This document shows positions 1 to 11,979 of a stretch of 64,000 bases of DNA, one piece after another (the first letter of the stretch is position 1; each line of letters starts with the position of its first letter). The DNA comes from Alteromonadaceae bacterium XY-R5 (lineage in GTDB: Bacteria; Pseudomonadota; Gammaproteobacteria; Enterobacterales; Alteromonadaceae). The stretch covers positions 310,001 through 374,000 of the forward strand of contig LXWE01000001.1 in NCBI GenBank assembly GCA_001660395.1, in the 5' to 3' direction. Under the pieces are notes generated by a model, which worked only from the letters and a program-made list of their open reading frames with translations, had not been told where the DNA came from and did not search any database. The position numbers and the translations under genes are program-made.

Positions 1-449
1 AACAGCGTTTGTGGACCAAAGGCGAAACCTCTGGCCATACCCTTGATTTAGTCCAAATCAGTGCCGATTGTGATAACGATTCACTGCTGGCCCTGGTAAA
101 CCCGAATGGCCCAACCTGCCACACAGGCACGGAAAGCTGCTGGTTTAACGGCGCAGCCGCCGACTATACCTTTATGGCAGATTTAGAGCAGTTGCTGGCC
201 GAGCGTAAACAGGCCGACCCCGAGTCCAGCTATACCGCTAAACTTTACAGCAAAGGCATTAAACGTATCGCCCAAAAGGTCGGTGAAGAAGGTGTAGAAA
301 CCGCGCTGGCGGCCACAGTGCATGATTTAGACGAACTGAAAAATGAAAGTGCAGATTTGCTTTATCATTTGATGGTATTGCTGCAAGCGTCAAACTTAAG
401 CATCAGTGATGTGGTGGAGATATTGCGCCAGCGTCATTCGGGTAAGTAA
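1..449 (+). CDS. hisIE: Histidine biosynthesis bifunctional protein HisIE, 3' part
   Basis: The gene enters from outside the window: the frame is open from base 3 and has no start. What remains is the end of the phosphoribosyl-AMP cyclohydrolase (HisI) domain, with the metal/active-site run CHTGTESCW, and a complete phosphoribosyl-ATP pyrophosphohydrolase (HisE) domain with [13 protein letters not shown] and [13 protein letters not shown]. The fused protein carries out the second and third steps of histidine synthesis in the cytosol. About 149 residues are visible of the roughly 200 usual for the fusion. A terminator follows 30 bases after the stop, so this is probably the last gene of a his operon, as in other gammaproteobacteria. 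Confidence 0.96.
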   Translation, partial: QRLWTKGETSGHTLDLVQISADCDNDSLLALVNPNGPTCHTGTESCWFNGAAADYTFMADLEQLLAERKQADPESSYTAKLYSKGIKRIAQKVGEEGVETALAATVHDLDELKNESADLLYHLMVLLQASNLSISDVVEILRQRHSGK

Positions 450-479
450 GATTAGCTTCTTTCAAACCTCAGCATTCCA

Positions 480-510
480 CGGGTAAACTGGTCGGTTTAC
501 CCTTTTTTTA
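480..510 (+). terminator. Rho-independent terminator after hisIE
   Basis: GGGTAAAC (481-488) pairs with GTTTACCC (495-502) around a six-base loop and is followed directly by a run of seven T. It lies 30 bases past the hisIE stop. Confidence 0.88.
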
Positions 511-627
511 TCCTCGCCAGCCCTTAATTTCCGCCACAAAATCAGACCTTTATTTCCTGCCTGTCAGGGCTACACTTGATGACTAATTAGAAAGTTAATG
601 TAAAAGCAGTCCTGCGCGCGAATTTCG

Positions 628-637
628 TTGTCGACAA
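628..637. promoter_or_regulatory. TTGTCGACAA palindrome upstream of the b561/yceI pair
   Basis: The 287-base gap between hisIE and the cytochrome b561 gene holds the his terminator and, about 100 bases before the start codon, the perfect 10-bp palindrome TTGTCGACAA. It could be an operator, but this is inferred only from symmetry and position. No convincing -35/-10 pair was fixed here. Confidence 0.25.
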
Positions 638-736
638 GAACATCATTCGATTAAAAAGAAGATTCGTAGCGAAATTATGCCGTTTTCTTTCTATGCATAA
701 CTCATTAGAGTGACTAAAACACTTAGGAAGTTTGCT

Positions 737-1294
737 ATGTTAACCAATACCTCAAACAGCTACGGTTGGATTGCTATCGCCTTTCACTGGCTGTCGGCAC
801 TGGCGGTGTTTGGGCTGTTTGCACTGGGCTACTGGATGGTAGATCTGGATTATTACAGCAGCTGGTATAAAGAAGCGCCGCATTTGCATAAAAGCATAGG
901 ATTGCTACTGGCCTTACTGACCCTGGCCCGCATCGGCTGGAAAATAAAACAAACCACGCCCAAGGGCATAGGCGCAAAATGGGAAATTGCTGCGGCACAT
1001 TTCACCCATCTGGCCTTATACCTGCTGTTACTCAGTATTTTCCTGACAGGCTACCTGATTTCTACTGCAGATGGCCGTGGTATTGATGTTTTTAACTGGT
1101 TCACCCTGCCCTCATCTGGCGAATGGGTTGAGCACCAGGAAGATATTGCTGGCGATATTCATCGCTGGCTGGCTTATACGGTGATTGGCTTGGCCATATT
1201 GCATGCAGCAGCAGCAATTAAGCACCATGTGATAAGTAAAGATAACACCTTAAAACGTATGTTAACTCCTACAATCAACGAGGATGAAGAATGA
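737..1294 (+). CDS. Cytochrome b561 family membrane protein (YceJ-like)
   Basis: A 185-residue inner-membrane di-heme cytochrome b of the YceJ/CybB type. Four membrane helices (about 11-35, 52-68, 88-112, 145-162) carry candidate heme-binding histidines: H17 in FHW, H51 in HKSIG, H142 in DIHRWLAY and H156 in LHAAAAIKHH. The ATG at 737 was chosen because AGGAAG lies six bases before it; a GTG at 710 in the same frame has no comparable ribosome site. The stop overlaps the yceI start by ATGA, so the two are co-translated, a pairing also found in E. coli (yceJ-yceI). The electron partner is unknown. Confidence 0.88.
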   Translation: MLTNTSNSYGWIAIAFHWLSALAVFGLFALGYWMVDLDYYSSWYKEAPHLHKSIGLLLALLTLARIGWKIKQTTPKGIGAKWEIAAAHFTHLALYLLLLSIFLTGYLISTADGRGIDVFNWFTLPSSGEWVEHQEDIAGDIHRWLAYTVIGLAILHAAAAIKHHVISKDNTLKRMLTPTINEDEE

Positions 1295-1848
1295 AAAAGA
1301 CACTGATTGCAGCCAGCTTACTGGCATTCACTTCCGGGTTCGCTAATGCAGCCGATTACGTTATTGATACCAAAGGTGCCCACGCGTCAATTAACTTTAA
1401 AGTGAAACACTTAGGGTACTCCTGGCTAACTGGCCGTTTTGATGACTTTTCTGGTACGTTTTCCTACGATCCAGCACACCCTGAAGCATCGAAGATCAGT
1501 GTAACCATTGATCCAGAAAGCGTGAATTCTAACCATGCCGAGCGCGACAAGCATATTCGTAGCGGTGATTTTCTAGACGTCAGTAAATATACCAACGCCT
1601 CATTCACCAGTACTAAAATAGAAGATTTAGGCGACGGTAAACTGAAAGTGTATGGTGACTTCACCCTGCATGGCACAACCAAACCTATCGTCATAAATGC
1701 CGAAAAAATCGGTGAAGGCGATGACCCGTGGGGGGGATACCGCGCTGGCTTCTCTGGTACAACTAGCTTTGAAATGGCTGACTATGGCCTGAAAATGAAC
1801 ATGGGCACGGTTGAGATGACTTTGCATATCGAAGGCATCAAACAGTAA
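1291..1848 (+). CDS. yceI: YceI family periplasmic protein
   Basis: A 185-residue secreted protein with a signal peptide (MKKTLIAASLLAFTSGFANA, probable cleavage before ADY). The mature part has the YceI beta-barrel pattern: GAHASINFKVKHLG near the start, the NSNHAERDKHIRSGDFLDV stretch and the late LHGTTKPI. Family members bind isoprenoid or other amphipathic ligands in a lipocalin-like barrel and respond to base or osmotic stress in E. coli. It is translationally coupled to the b561 gene upstream. The ligand cannot be told from sequence. Confidence 0.92.
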   Translation: MKKTLIAASLLAFTSGFANAADYVIDTKGAHASINFKVKHLGYSWLTGRFDDFSGTFSYDPAHPEASKISVTIDPESVNSNHAERDKHIRSGDFLDVSKYTNASFTSTKIEDLGDGKLKVYGDFTLHGTTKPIVINAEKIGEGDDPWGGYRAGFSGTTSFEMADYGLKMNMGTVEMTLHIEGIKQ

Positions 1849-1860
1849 CCCTTTAATTAA

Positions 1861-2685
1861 TCACAAGAAGGCGTCAGGGTGGTACATCTCTGGCGCCTTT
1901 TGCTGTGCAATTTCCTTTCTTGCTGCCTGCCAGAGACTATCGTGAATTTGGACCTGGTTTTTGCCGGACATCTTACTTTGATATAAACAGTGATCAGCCC
2001 GATTAATAAATTCATCCAAAGATTCTGACAATTGATGTTCGCTGACCCCAAAGCTAGCAGTCACCTGGATACCAAGTCCAAAATCAAAGTTTGCAATCTC
2101 AAGACGCAAACGCTCAGCCAGTTTCATCGCTGCCACTAAATCTGATGCCTGACAGCCAACAATAAATTCTTCTCCGCCCCAGCGAATTACAACGTCCTCC
2201 TGACGACTGACTTTGCGTAAAATAGCAACTAACTGCTTGATAACACTATCTCCAGCCTTATGGCCATAAGTATCGTTAATGAACTTAAAATTATCGATAT
2301 CCAGCATGATGACCGAAAAATCAACGCCGTGTATATTCGCCCTAGCGATATTATCCTGCAGCAATTCAGTCCCTTTACGGCGGTTGAATATATCAACCAA
2401 GACATCCGTGTTGGCTAATTTAATTTTTTCATGTAACTCGCGCATCCGCCGAATAATGAAGATCAGTAGGTATACGCAAGAAATCGCAGATGCAAAGATT
2501 ATGTCGTTCAAATGAAACTGCGGATGTTGTCCAGCGTAAGCAAAAAAGCCTGACGCAATATCCTCCGAAATTAAGAATAAAAAAGTTAAAGCAATTGCGA
2601 TAAGCAATATTGCTGCATCTATAACGATATGACGATCCGACACGACAAAACGGCGTAGAATCAGGTAATACAAAGGTAAAGACAT
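1861..2685 (-). CDS. Membrane-anchored diguanylate cyclase (GGDEF)
   Basis: A 274-residue protein with two membrane helices (about 21-40 and 61-78) and one GGDEF domain. The active-site signature is GGEEF at 170-174, a catalytically competent variant. RQED at 161-164 is exactly five residues before it and matches the RxxD product-inhibition I-site. It should make cyclic di-GMP from two GTP at the inner membrane and be feedback inhibited. No recognisable sensor domain is present apart from the short membrane region. The start is supported by AGGA six bases before the ATG. It stands alone, convergent with yceI and divergent from ibpA. Confidence 0.9.
   Translation of the reverse strand: MSLPLYYLILRRFVVSDRHIVIDAAILLIAIALTFLFLISEDIASGFFAYAGQHPQFHLNDIIFASAISCVYLLIFIIRRMRELHEKIKLANTDVLVDIFNRRKGTELLQDNIARANIHGVDFSVIMLDIDNFKFINDTYGHKAGDSVIKQLVAILRKVSRQEDVVIRWGGEEFIVGCQASDLVAAMKLAERLRLEIANFDFGLGIQVTASFGVSEHQLSESLDEFINRADHCLYQSKMSGKNQVQIHDSLWQAARKEIAQQKAPEMYHPDAFL
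1868..1901 (+). terminator. Probable terminator after yceI
   Basis: AAGGCGTCAG (1868-1877) pairs with CTGGCGCCTT (1890-1899), one G-T wobble, followed by a short T run. It overlaps the last codons of the convergent diguanylate cyclase gene. The T tract is short, so termination may be partial. Confidence 0.45.
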
Positions 2686-3005
2686 ATACAGTCCTGCAAT
2701 TCAATCTATCCAGTAAAATCGAAATGATTAAAGATAACCTGATGTAACGCGCCAATTTAATGAAAGAGAATCGGTGGTAGACACGAAAATCAACAACGCT
2801 ACAACCTTCTATAAACTTACATCACAATTCGATGCACTGCTGTTTAGATAGAAAGAAAAGGTATAAAAATCCATCTGTTTTTTGACTTTAATCAAACGTC
2901 GGCCAGCTACCTTGATTGCCGTTTATCTAAAAGAAGCCTTTCCCACTTTTAATCCTTAAAAATCAATAAATAACAATCTTTTTAAATTTTTTTCAATTGA
3001 TACCG

Positions 3006-3062
3006 TTGAAAAAGTTTTGGGTGAACATAGATATAGGTTGTCGACGCCATACTGGGTCGACA
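3006..3062 (+). promoter_or_regulatory. Candidate ibpA promoter and inverted repeat
   Basis: The 441-base gap between the diguanylate cyclase and ibpA is AT-rich and gene-free. TTGAAA (3006-3011) and TAGATA (3028-3033), 16 bases apart, resemble a sigma-70 promoter. Just downstream is a perfect inverted repeat TGTCGAC (3039-3045) / GTCGACA (3056-3062) with a 10-base spacer, then a palindrome CCGAATATTCGG (3075-3086). No good sigma-32 site and no CIRCE element were found. Assignment as promoter plus operator or leader hairpins is inference. Confidence 0.35.
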
Positions 3063-3126
3063 CTAAAACCGTCGCCGAATATTCGGGACACTTTAAATTA
3101 CATATTGCTTAATAAAGGATATGACT

Positions 3127-3564
3127 ATGCGTAATATCGATCTATCTCCACTTTACCGTTCATTTATTGGCTTTGATCACCTGGCATCTATGATTGATGC
3201 AGCATCACGAAATGAAAAACAAGCCACTTATCCGCCATACAACATTGAATTGTTGGGCGAAGACAAATACCGAATTACCATGGCCGTTGCAGGATTTGCC
3301 TCTGAGAATATCGAGATCGAAGTTCAGGAAAATACTCTGCAAGTAAAAGGCACAAAAGAACAGAAAGACGCTGAGCGTAAATTCCTGCATAAGGGAATTT
3401 CTGAGCGCAACTTTGAGCGTAAATTCCAGCTTGGCGATCATGTAAAAGTACTGGCGGCTGATCTTGAGCATGGCCTGCTGCACATTGATTTAGAGCGTGT
3501 TATTCCTGAAGCCAGTAAACCAAAGCGTATCGAGATTGGCTCTAAACTGATTGAGAATCAGTAA
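3127..3564 (+). CDS. ibpA: Small heat-shock protein IbpA/B (Hsp20)
   Basis: A 145-residue alpha-crystallin-family chaperone very close to E. coli IbpA: it begins MRNIDLSPLYRSFIGFDHL and has YPPYNIELL, ERNFERKFQL and the C-terminal DLERVIPEASKPKRIEI. The IEI tail motif is used for oligomerisation. It holds unfolded proteins on aggregates for DnaK/ClpB. The second ATG (3127) was chosen over the one at 3121 because AAAGGA ends only one base before 3121 but seven bases before 3127, and because the family starts with MRN. It is a single gene followed by a strong terminator. Confidence 0.96.
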   Translation: MRNIDLSPLYRSFIGFDHLASMIDAASRNEKQATYPPYNIELLGEDKYRITMAVAGFASENIEIEVQENTLQVKGTKEQKDAERKFLHKGISERNFERKFQLGDHVKVLAADLEHGLLHIDLERVIPEASKPKRIEIGSKLIENQ

Positions 3565-3596
3565 GCTCAAAATTAAAATAGTGTGTGTTTCCTTGT

Positions 3597-3626
3597 AAAA
3601 ACGGCGCTTAATGCGCCGTTTTTTTG
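3597..3626. terminator. Bidirectional terminator between ibpA and the MAPEG gene
   Basis: ACGGCGC (3601-3607) and GCGCCGT (3613-3619) form a stem with loop TTAAT, flanked by A on the left and seven T on the right. It serves ibpA on the plus strand and probably the convergent minus-strand gene as well. Confidence 0.9.
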
Positions 3627-3638
3627 TTTCCTTCACAC

Positions 3639-4037
3639 TTAGAAATGAAAATACAGCCCGAGTAAATTGGCTGCGATCCCCAAAATGAGGGAAGTAAATG
3701 TAAGCATCATTCCCGCCACCCGTTGCCAACTCACGCCAAAGTGACAGCGTACACCATAAGCATGTATTAAGCGGCCAAATAACAGGGTTAATCCACACGC
3801 ATGTAACAGCGCAATGTGATGACTGTTAAGTTCAGCAATTAATAATAAAATTAACGCCAGGGGCACATATTCTGAAAAATTTCCATGTACTCGTACCAAA
3901 CGCTGGAAGTCCTTATCATCACCATCGCCTAAACTAATTTTGCGGCTACGACGATTTAGAATCACCAGTATCGAAAGGTAAATAAAAACAATGGCCAGCA
4001 GCGAGGCATAGAAGCCAGTTACCGGGAACAAAGGCAT
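3639..4037 (-). CDS. MAPEG family membrane protein
   Basis: A 132-residue integral membrane protein with four predicted helices. It carries the MAPEG pattern RVHGNFSEYVPLALILL with a downstream GLTLLFGRLIHAYG. The eukaryotic family includes microsomal glutathione transferases; the bacterial members (YecN type) mostly have no assigned substrate. It lies alone between adk and ibpA. Membership is clear, the activity is not. Confidence 0.85.
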   Translation of the reverse strand: MPLFPVTGFYASLLAIVFIYLSILVILNRRSRKISLGDGDDKDFQRLVRVHGNFSEYVPLALILLLIAELNSHHIALLHACGLTLLFGRLIHAYGVRCHFGVSWQRVAGMMLTFTSLILGIAANLLGLYFHF

Positions 4038-4162
4038 AGTTCACTCCATCCATCAGCAGTTATCCTGAGCTTATCCTGTCATAGAAAAACTGAAAAACCC
4101 AGCATCGGGGTCAGATTTCATTATTTAACAACAGCAACTATAACCACTCTCGATTCTCTGGT

Positions 4163-4193
4163 AATAAAAAAAGCCCGCATAAGCGGGCTTTTG
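4163..4193 (-). terminator. Rho-independent terminator after adk
   Basis: AAGCCCGC (4171-4178) pairs with GCGGGCTT (4183-4190) around a four-base loop; on the minus strand it is followed by a long T run. The remaining 4038-4162 gap shows no gene. Confidence 0.9.
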
Positions 4194-4214
4194 AAATCAT
4201 CACTGGTTAGGTCA

Positions 4215-4928
<714 letters not shown>

Positions 4929-4994
4929 TTACAAGAATATTAAACCTTACCGGCCTGTTTCAAGATAAAACTCTAAGATTATAGTCTTAGATAC

Positions 4995-5022
4995 AAAAAA
5001 CGGGCTAAATAGCCCGTTTTCA
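4995..5022 (-). terminator. Rho-independent terminator after htpG
   Basis: AAAACGGGCT (4997-5006) pairs with AGCCCGTTTT (5011-5020), loop AAAT, with Ts following on the minus strand. It separates htpG from adk. Confidence 0.9.
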
Positions 5023-5047
5023 TATCTTTTCAAGGCAAAAACTATGC

Positions 5048-6970
5048 TTATTTTGCCAAGTCAGCCAATAGCTTGTTCAAATTACGAACAAAGGTTGCAG
5101 GCTCTTTCAGACTGCCCTGCTCAGACAATGCCGCCTGGTCATATAACACATTTGTCCATTGAGCAAAACGCTCTTCGTCCTGGATATCTGCCAGGATTTT
5201 AACCAACTGATGTTCAGGGTTAATTTCGAAGTGATATTTCGCCTCTGGCACAGGTTGACCAGCCGCTTGCATCAGCTTGATCATTTGCGTGGTCATGCCA
5301 TGCTCATCGGCCACGATACAGGCAGGAGAATCGGTCAAGCGATGGGTGAATTTAACTTCTACGACTTTATCACCAAGCACTTTCTTCACGCGTTCAGTTA
5401 AGCCTTCAACTTGCTTTTCTGCTTCTTCCTGGGCTTTTTTACTTTCTTCGTCATCAAGTTCGCCTAAATCCAATGCACCGCGGGTAACAGACTGGAATTG
5501 CTTCTCTTCAAACTCGGTTAGATGAGACATGAGCCACTCATCGATACGATCAGACATCAGCAACACTTCGATACCCTTCTTACGGAAGATTTCCAGGTGT
5601 GGACTGGTTTTGGCCGCCTGATAGCTATCTGCTGTGATGTAGTAGATCTTTTCCTGCCCCTCTTTCATACGACTAACGTAATCAGCCAATGAGACTGTCT
5701 GCGCTTCTGAATCTTCGTGAGTCGATGCAAAGCGCAGTAAGCCAGCAATCTTGTCTTTATTCGCAAAATCTTCGGCTGGACCTTCTTTCAGTACATTACC
5801 GAACTCTTTCCAGAAACCCTGATATTTTTCGGTTTCATTTTTAGCTAAGCGTTCCAGCATTTGCAGCACACGTTTAGTGCAGCCCTGGCGCATGGCCTGA
5901 GTTGCCTTGCTGTCTTGCAAAATTTCACGAGACACGTTCAATGGTAAATCATTGGAATCCAGTAAGCCCTTAACAAAGCGCAGGTAGGTCGGCATAAACT
6001 GTTCAGCGTCATCCATGATGAATACACGCTGCACATATAGTTTCAGGCCATGTTTCTGGTCACGATTCCATAGATCAAACGGAGCATTGGCCGGGATATA
6101 CAGCAAGCTGGTATATTCCTGTTTCCCCTCTACTTTATTGTGAGACCACAATAGAGGATCTGTGAAATCATGGGAGATATGCTTGTAGAATTCTGTGTAT
6201 TCATCGTCGCTAATGTCTGACTTATCACGTGTCCACAAGGCTGTAGCTTTATTCACGACCTCCCATTCACCAGGCTGAGCGGGGATTTTTTCCCCATCAG
6301 GGCCATCACTTTCGGGCGTGCCGTCTTTCCACATTTTGACTGGAATTTCAATATGATCAGAGTATTTAGTCACGATAGAACGAAGACGCCAGTCGTTTAA
6401 AAACTCTTTTTCATCATCACGTAGATGCAGAATAATTTCCGTACCACGGTCGGCTTTAGTGATGTCAGCAACGGTAAATTCACCTTCGCCTTCTGATACC
6501 CACTCCACGCCCTGGTCAGCAGGTGCACCGGCTGCGCGAGTACGCACTGTGACTTTATCCGCGACGATAAACGCTGAATAAAAACCCACACCAAACTGAC
6601 CTATCAGTTTGGAATCTTTAGCCTGATCGCCCGATAGATTACTGAAAAACTCCTTTGTACCAGACTTAGCAATGGTCCCCAGGTGCTCAATCACCTGAGC
6701 GCGACTCATACCAATGCCGTTATCACGGATCGTTAAGGTACCGGCGTCCTGATCAACACTTAAACGAACGTGCAGATCACCGTCATTTTCGTACAGGCTA
6801 TCATTCGATAGCGCGTTAAAACGCAGCTTATCGGCTGCATCTGCAGCATTCGAAATCAGCTCACGCAAAAAGATTTCTTTATTCGAATAAAGCGAGTGGA
6901 TCATCAGTTGAAGTAATTGTTTTACTTCTGTCTGAAATCCATGCGTTTCTTGATGGGCGACTTCAGCCAT
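5048..6970 (-). CDS. htpG: Hsp90 family chaperone HtpG
   Basis: A 640-residue bacterial Hsp90. The N-terminal GHKL ATPase region shows [17 protein letters not shown] and [11 protein letters not shown]; the middle domain has the conserved LNVSREILQ; the C-terminal dimerisation part is complete. The start is taken at the ATG at 6970, eight bases after AGGAGAG, giving [15 protein letters not shown]; a TTG two codons earlier is not needed. It is transcribed from a sigma-32 promoter just upstream. It sits between recR and adk as in E. coli, but here a plus-strand GIY-YIG gene has come between recR and htpG. Confidence 0.98.
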   Translation of the reverse strand: MAEVAHQETHGFQTEVKQLLQLMIHSLYSNKEIFLRELISNAADAADKLRFNALSNDSLYENDGDLHVRLSVDQDAGTLTIRDNGIGMSRAQVIEHLGTIAKSGTKEFFSNLSGDQAKDSKLIGQFGVGFYSAFIVADKVTVRTRAAGAPADQGVEWVSEGEGEFTVADITKADRGTEIILHLRDDEKEFLNDWRLRSIVTKYSDHIEIPVKMWKDGTPESDGPDGEKIPAQPGEWEVVNKATALWTRDKSDISDDEYTEFYKHISHDFTDPLLWSHNKVEGKQEYTSLLYIPANAPFDLWNRDQKHGLKLYVQRVFIMDDAEQFMPTYLRFVKGLLDSNDLPLNVSREILQDSKATQAMRQGCTKRVLQMLERLAKNETEKYQGFWKEFGNVLKEGPAEDFANKDKIAGLLRFASTHEDSEAQTVSLADYVSRMKEGQEKIYYITADSYQAAKTSPHLEIFRKKGIEVLLMSDRIDEWLMSHLTEFEEKQFQSVTRGALDLGELDDEESKKAQEEAEKQVEGLTERVKKVLGDKVVEVKFTHRLTDSPACIVADEHGMTTQMIKLMQAAGQPVPEAKYHFEINPEHQLVKILADIQDEERFAQWTNVLYDQAALSEQGSLKEPATFVRNLNKLLADLAK

Positions 6971-7018
6971 AAACAAGTCTCTCCTGAAATGTTACGAGTT
7001 ATGATTTTACTGTCCCTG

Positions 7019-7046
7019 AAATAGGGCCTATACGAGGCATTTCAAC
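7019..7046 (-). promoter_or_regulatory. Heat-shock (sigma-32) promoter of htpG
   Basis: Read on the minus strand, GTTGAAA (7046-7040), a 13-base spacer and CCCTATTT (7026-7019) match the sigma-32 consensus CTTGAAA-N13/14-CCCCATNT with one mismatch in each box. It gives a leader of roughly 40 bases to the htpG start. Confidence 0.75.
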
Positions 7047-7172
7047 CACAATCCCGTAAATTTTTTCTGGTTATGTCGCATCACTGCTCAACATACAGCC
7101 AATACGGCGCAAACCGTGTGTTTTGGACTATGCTCAATTTAAAGGAGGTACAGCAAGTGAAGGAACACAGCC

Positions 7173-7469
7173 ATGACCAACGAACCCTGCGTTTATATTC
7201 TCGCGAACAAACACCTTGGGCATCTGTATATCGATGCGACTGACAATCTGCTGAAACGCACCTGGGAACATAAACACAATATTGGCTCTCGTTATACCAG
7301 CCGCTTAAAAATCCACAACCTAGTGTATTTCGAATTAACCGGTTCGATGTTATTTGCTCAAAAACGAAAGCGCCAAATTGCGCGTTTATCGAGGCATCAA
7401 CGCATTGAGCTGATTAATACATCTAACCCTGATTGGAGTGATTTATATTTAGGAATTCTTCACGCTTAG
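7173..7469 (+). CDS. Degenerate GIY-YIG domain protein
   Basis: A 98-residue protein that is a whole single-domain GIY-YIG fold of the YhbQ/UPF0213 size. It shows VYIL (7-10) for GIY, LYID (18-21) where LYIG is usual, R29 and H33 in the KRTWEHK helix, LVYFE (50-54), and the C-terminal NPDW. The segment that normally reads REKQI with the catalytic, metal-binding glutamate here reads RKRQI (65-69), so lysine replaces glutamate. Nuclease activity is therefore doubtful. An AAGGAA lies seven bases before the ATG. It is on the strand opposite to its neighbours htpG and recR, which suggests insertion into a conserved block. Confidence 0.8.
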   Translation: MTNEPCVYILANKHLGHLYIDATDNLLKRTWEHKHNIGSRYTSRLKIHNLVYFELTGSMLFAQKRKRQIARLSRHQRIELINTSNPDWSDLYLGILHA

Positions 7470-7514
7470 ACACATTGCGCAGAACAAAGATAAGTCTGAA
7501 GAGAATGCAGGTCG

Positions 7515-8114
7515 CTACAATGCGCGGCGACCGGCAAATGCGTGAGTCAGTGTATTGCCATCAATATACTCAAGCTCGCCCCCCACTGGAACGCCGTGAG
7601 CGATACGCGAGGCCTGAATGGACCGTTCTTTACACATTTGATTGATGTAATGAGCCGTAGCTTCGCCTTCAACCGTTGGATTAGTGGCCAGAATGACCTC
7701 TGAAAACTCTCCGCCATCCAGCAAAGTACCCAGTTGATCCAGACCAATTTCTCTGGGGCCTATACCATCGATGGGCGATAAATGCCCCATCAATACGAAA
7801 TAGCGTCCTTTAAATTCAGCGGTTTGCTCAACAGCGACGACATCTTGCGGAGACTCCACCACACATAGCTGGCCAGATTCGCTACGCTTGGGATTCGCAC
7901 ATAGCTCGCATAGCGCAGACTCCGTAAAAGTGCGGCAATGCTGACAATGTTTGACGTGCTGCATGGCATCATGCAGCACTTCACTCAGGCGTAAGCCCCC
8001 TTCCCGATTACGCTCCAATAAATGAAACGCCATTCGCTGTGCACTCTTCGCACCCACGCCGGGCAGGCAGCGTAGTGCATCAACTAATTCGGTAATTAAC
8101 GGACTAAATTTCAT
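7515..8114 (-). CDS. recR: Recombination mediator RecR
   Basis: A 199-residue RecR. It has the N-terminal helix-hairpin-helix [20 protein letters not shown], a four-cysteine zinc finger (CQHC...CELC), a Toprim region and the Walker-B-like C-terminal end. With RecF/RecO it loads RecA on SSB-coated gaps. It lies 20 bases downstream of ybaB in the conserved dnaX-ybaB-recR run and is probably in one operon with them. Confidence 0.97.
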   Translation of the reverse strand: MKFSPLITELVDALRCLPGVGAKSAQRMAFHLLERNREGGLRLSEVLHDAMQHVKHCQHCRTFTESALCELCANPKRSESGQLCVVESPQDVVAVEQTAEFKGRYFVLMGHLSPIDGIGPREIGLDQLGTLLDGGEFSEVILATNPTVEGEATAHYINQMCKERSIQASRIAHGVPVGGELEYIDGNTLTHAFAGRRAL

Positions 8115-8134
8115 GGATACAACTTAGAACGCAA

Positions 8135-8461
8135 TTAAAATGGCATTTTGAAGCCTGGGGGTAATTGCATACCACCCGTGACGGAAGCCATTTTCTCTTT
8201 CGTTGTTTCCTGCACGCGACGCACAGCATCATTGATTGCTGCAGCAACCAAATCTTCGATCATGTCTTTGTCATCTTCAAACAGGCTATCGTCAATATCT
8301 ACGCGACGAACGTTATGATTACAGGTCATCGTCACTTTCACCAGACCCGCACCTGCTTCACCGGTGACTTCAATGCTTGCCAACTCTTCCTGGCTTTTCT
8401 GCATGCGCTCTTGCATTTGCTGCGCCTGCTTCATGATATTGCCCATACCACCTTTAAACAT
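8135..8461 (-). CDS. ybaB: YbaB/EbfC nucleoid-associated protein
   Basis: A 108-residue YbaB/EbfC protein. It starts [27 protein letters not shown] and has the central [26 protein letters not shown] core, the family's usual length. It binds DNA as a dimer with tweezer-like helices. It lies between dnaX and recR as in most gammaproteobacteria. Confidence 0.95.
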   Translation of the reverse strand: MFKGGMGNIMKQAQQMQERMQKSQEELASIEVTGEAGAGLVKVTMTCNHNVRRVDIDDSLFEDDKDMIEDLVAAAINDAVRRVQETTKEKMASVTGGMQLPPGFKMPF

Positions 8462-8500
8462 AATTTCTCTCTCTTATTACCGGTTGGTTATGTAATCAGT

Positions 8501-11730
<3,230 letters not shown>

Positions 11731-11777
11731 AGACTTCCTCTTATGATTTTGTTACAACAGCTGTGTAGGCTTTGGAC

Positions 11778-11903
11778 TTAGAAAAAAAAGACCATCCACC
11801 CCAGAAAGACATGCATAAGGGGTAATGCTAACAAGGTCACCAGTGCGATAAAAAAGTAAGTCCAATTGAACGGATCATGTGGACACGCTTTCTCTTGTTG
11901 CAT
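11778..11903 (-). CDS. Small single-pass membrane peptide next to the bufferin operon
   Basis: A 41-residue reading frame, MQQEKACPHDPFNWTYFF followed by a hydrophobic helix (about 15-41) ending in three phenylalanines. AGGAG lies seven bases before the ATG at 11903; a second in-frame ATG two codons earlier is too close to that site. It sits 76 bases after the DUF2063 gene on the same strand and before apt. Codon use and the clear ribosome site favour a real gene. The family is not recognised. The CPHDPF stretch before the helix could be a metal site. By position it may take the membrane role that DoxX-like proteins have in other such operons; that is a guess. Confidence 0.6.
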   Translation of the reverse strand: MQQEKACPHDPFNWTYFFIALVTLLALPLMHVFLGWMVFFF

Positions 11904-11979
11904 AGTCATGCTCCTGATGTCGCTGTGTAAGGTTAGTTAGGCGCAAATAGTAATAGAAACCGCATGGGATTCATAGCCC

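Noticed and set aside
2911..2949. Sigma-32 promoter upstream of ibpA (CTTGATT ... CCCACTTT)
   Set aside because: The boxes are 24 bases apart, far beyond the 13-14 required.
4107..4120. GGGGTCAGATTTCA near adk as an insertion-element remnant
   Set aside because: A similar string occurs beside some mobile repeats, but no second copy, inverted repeat or transposase is visible here.
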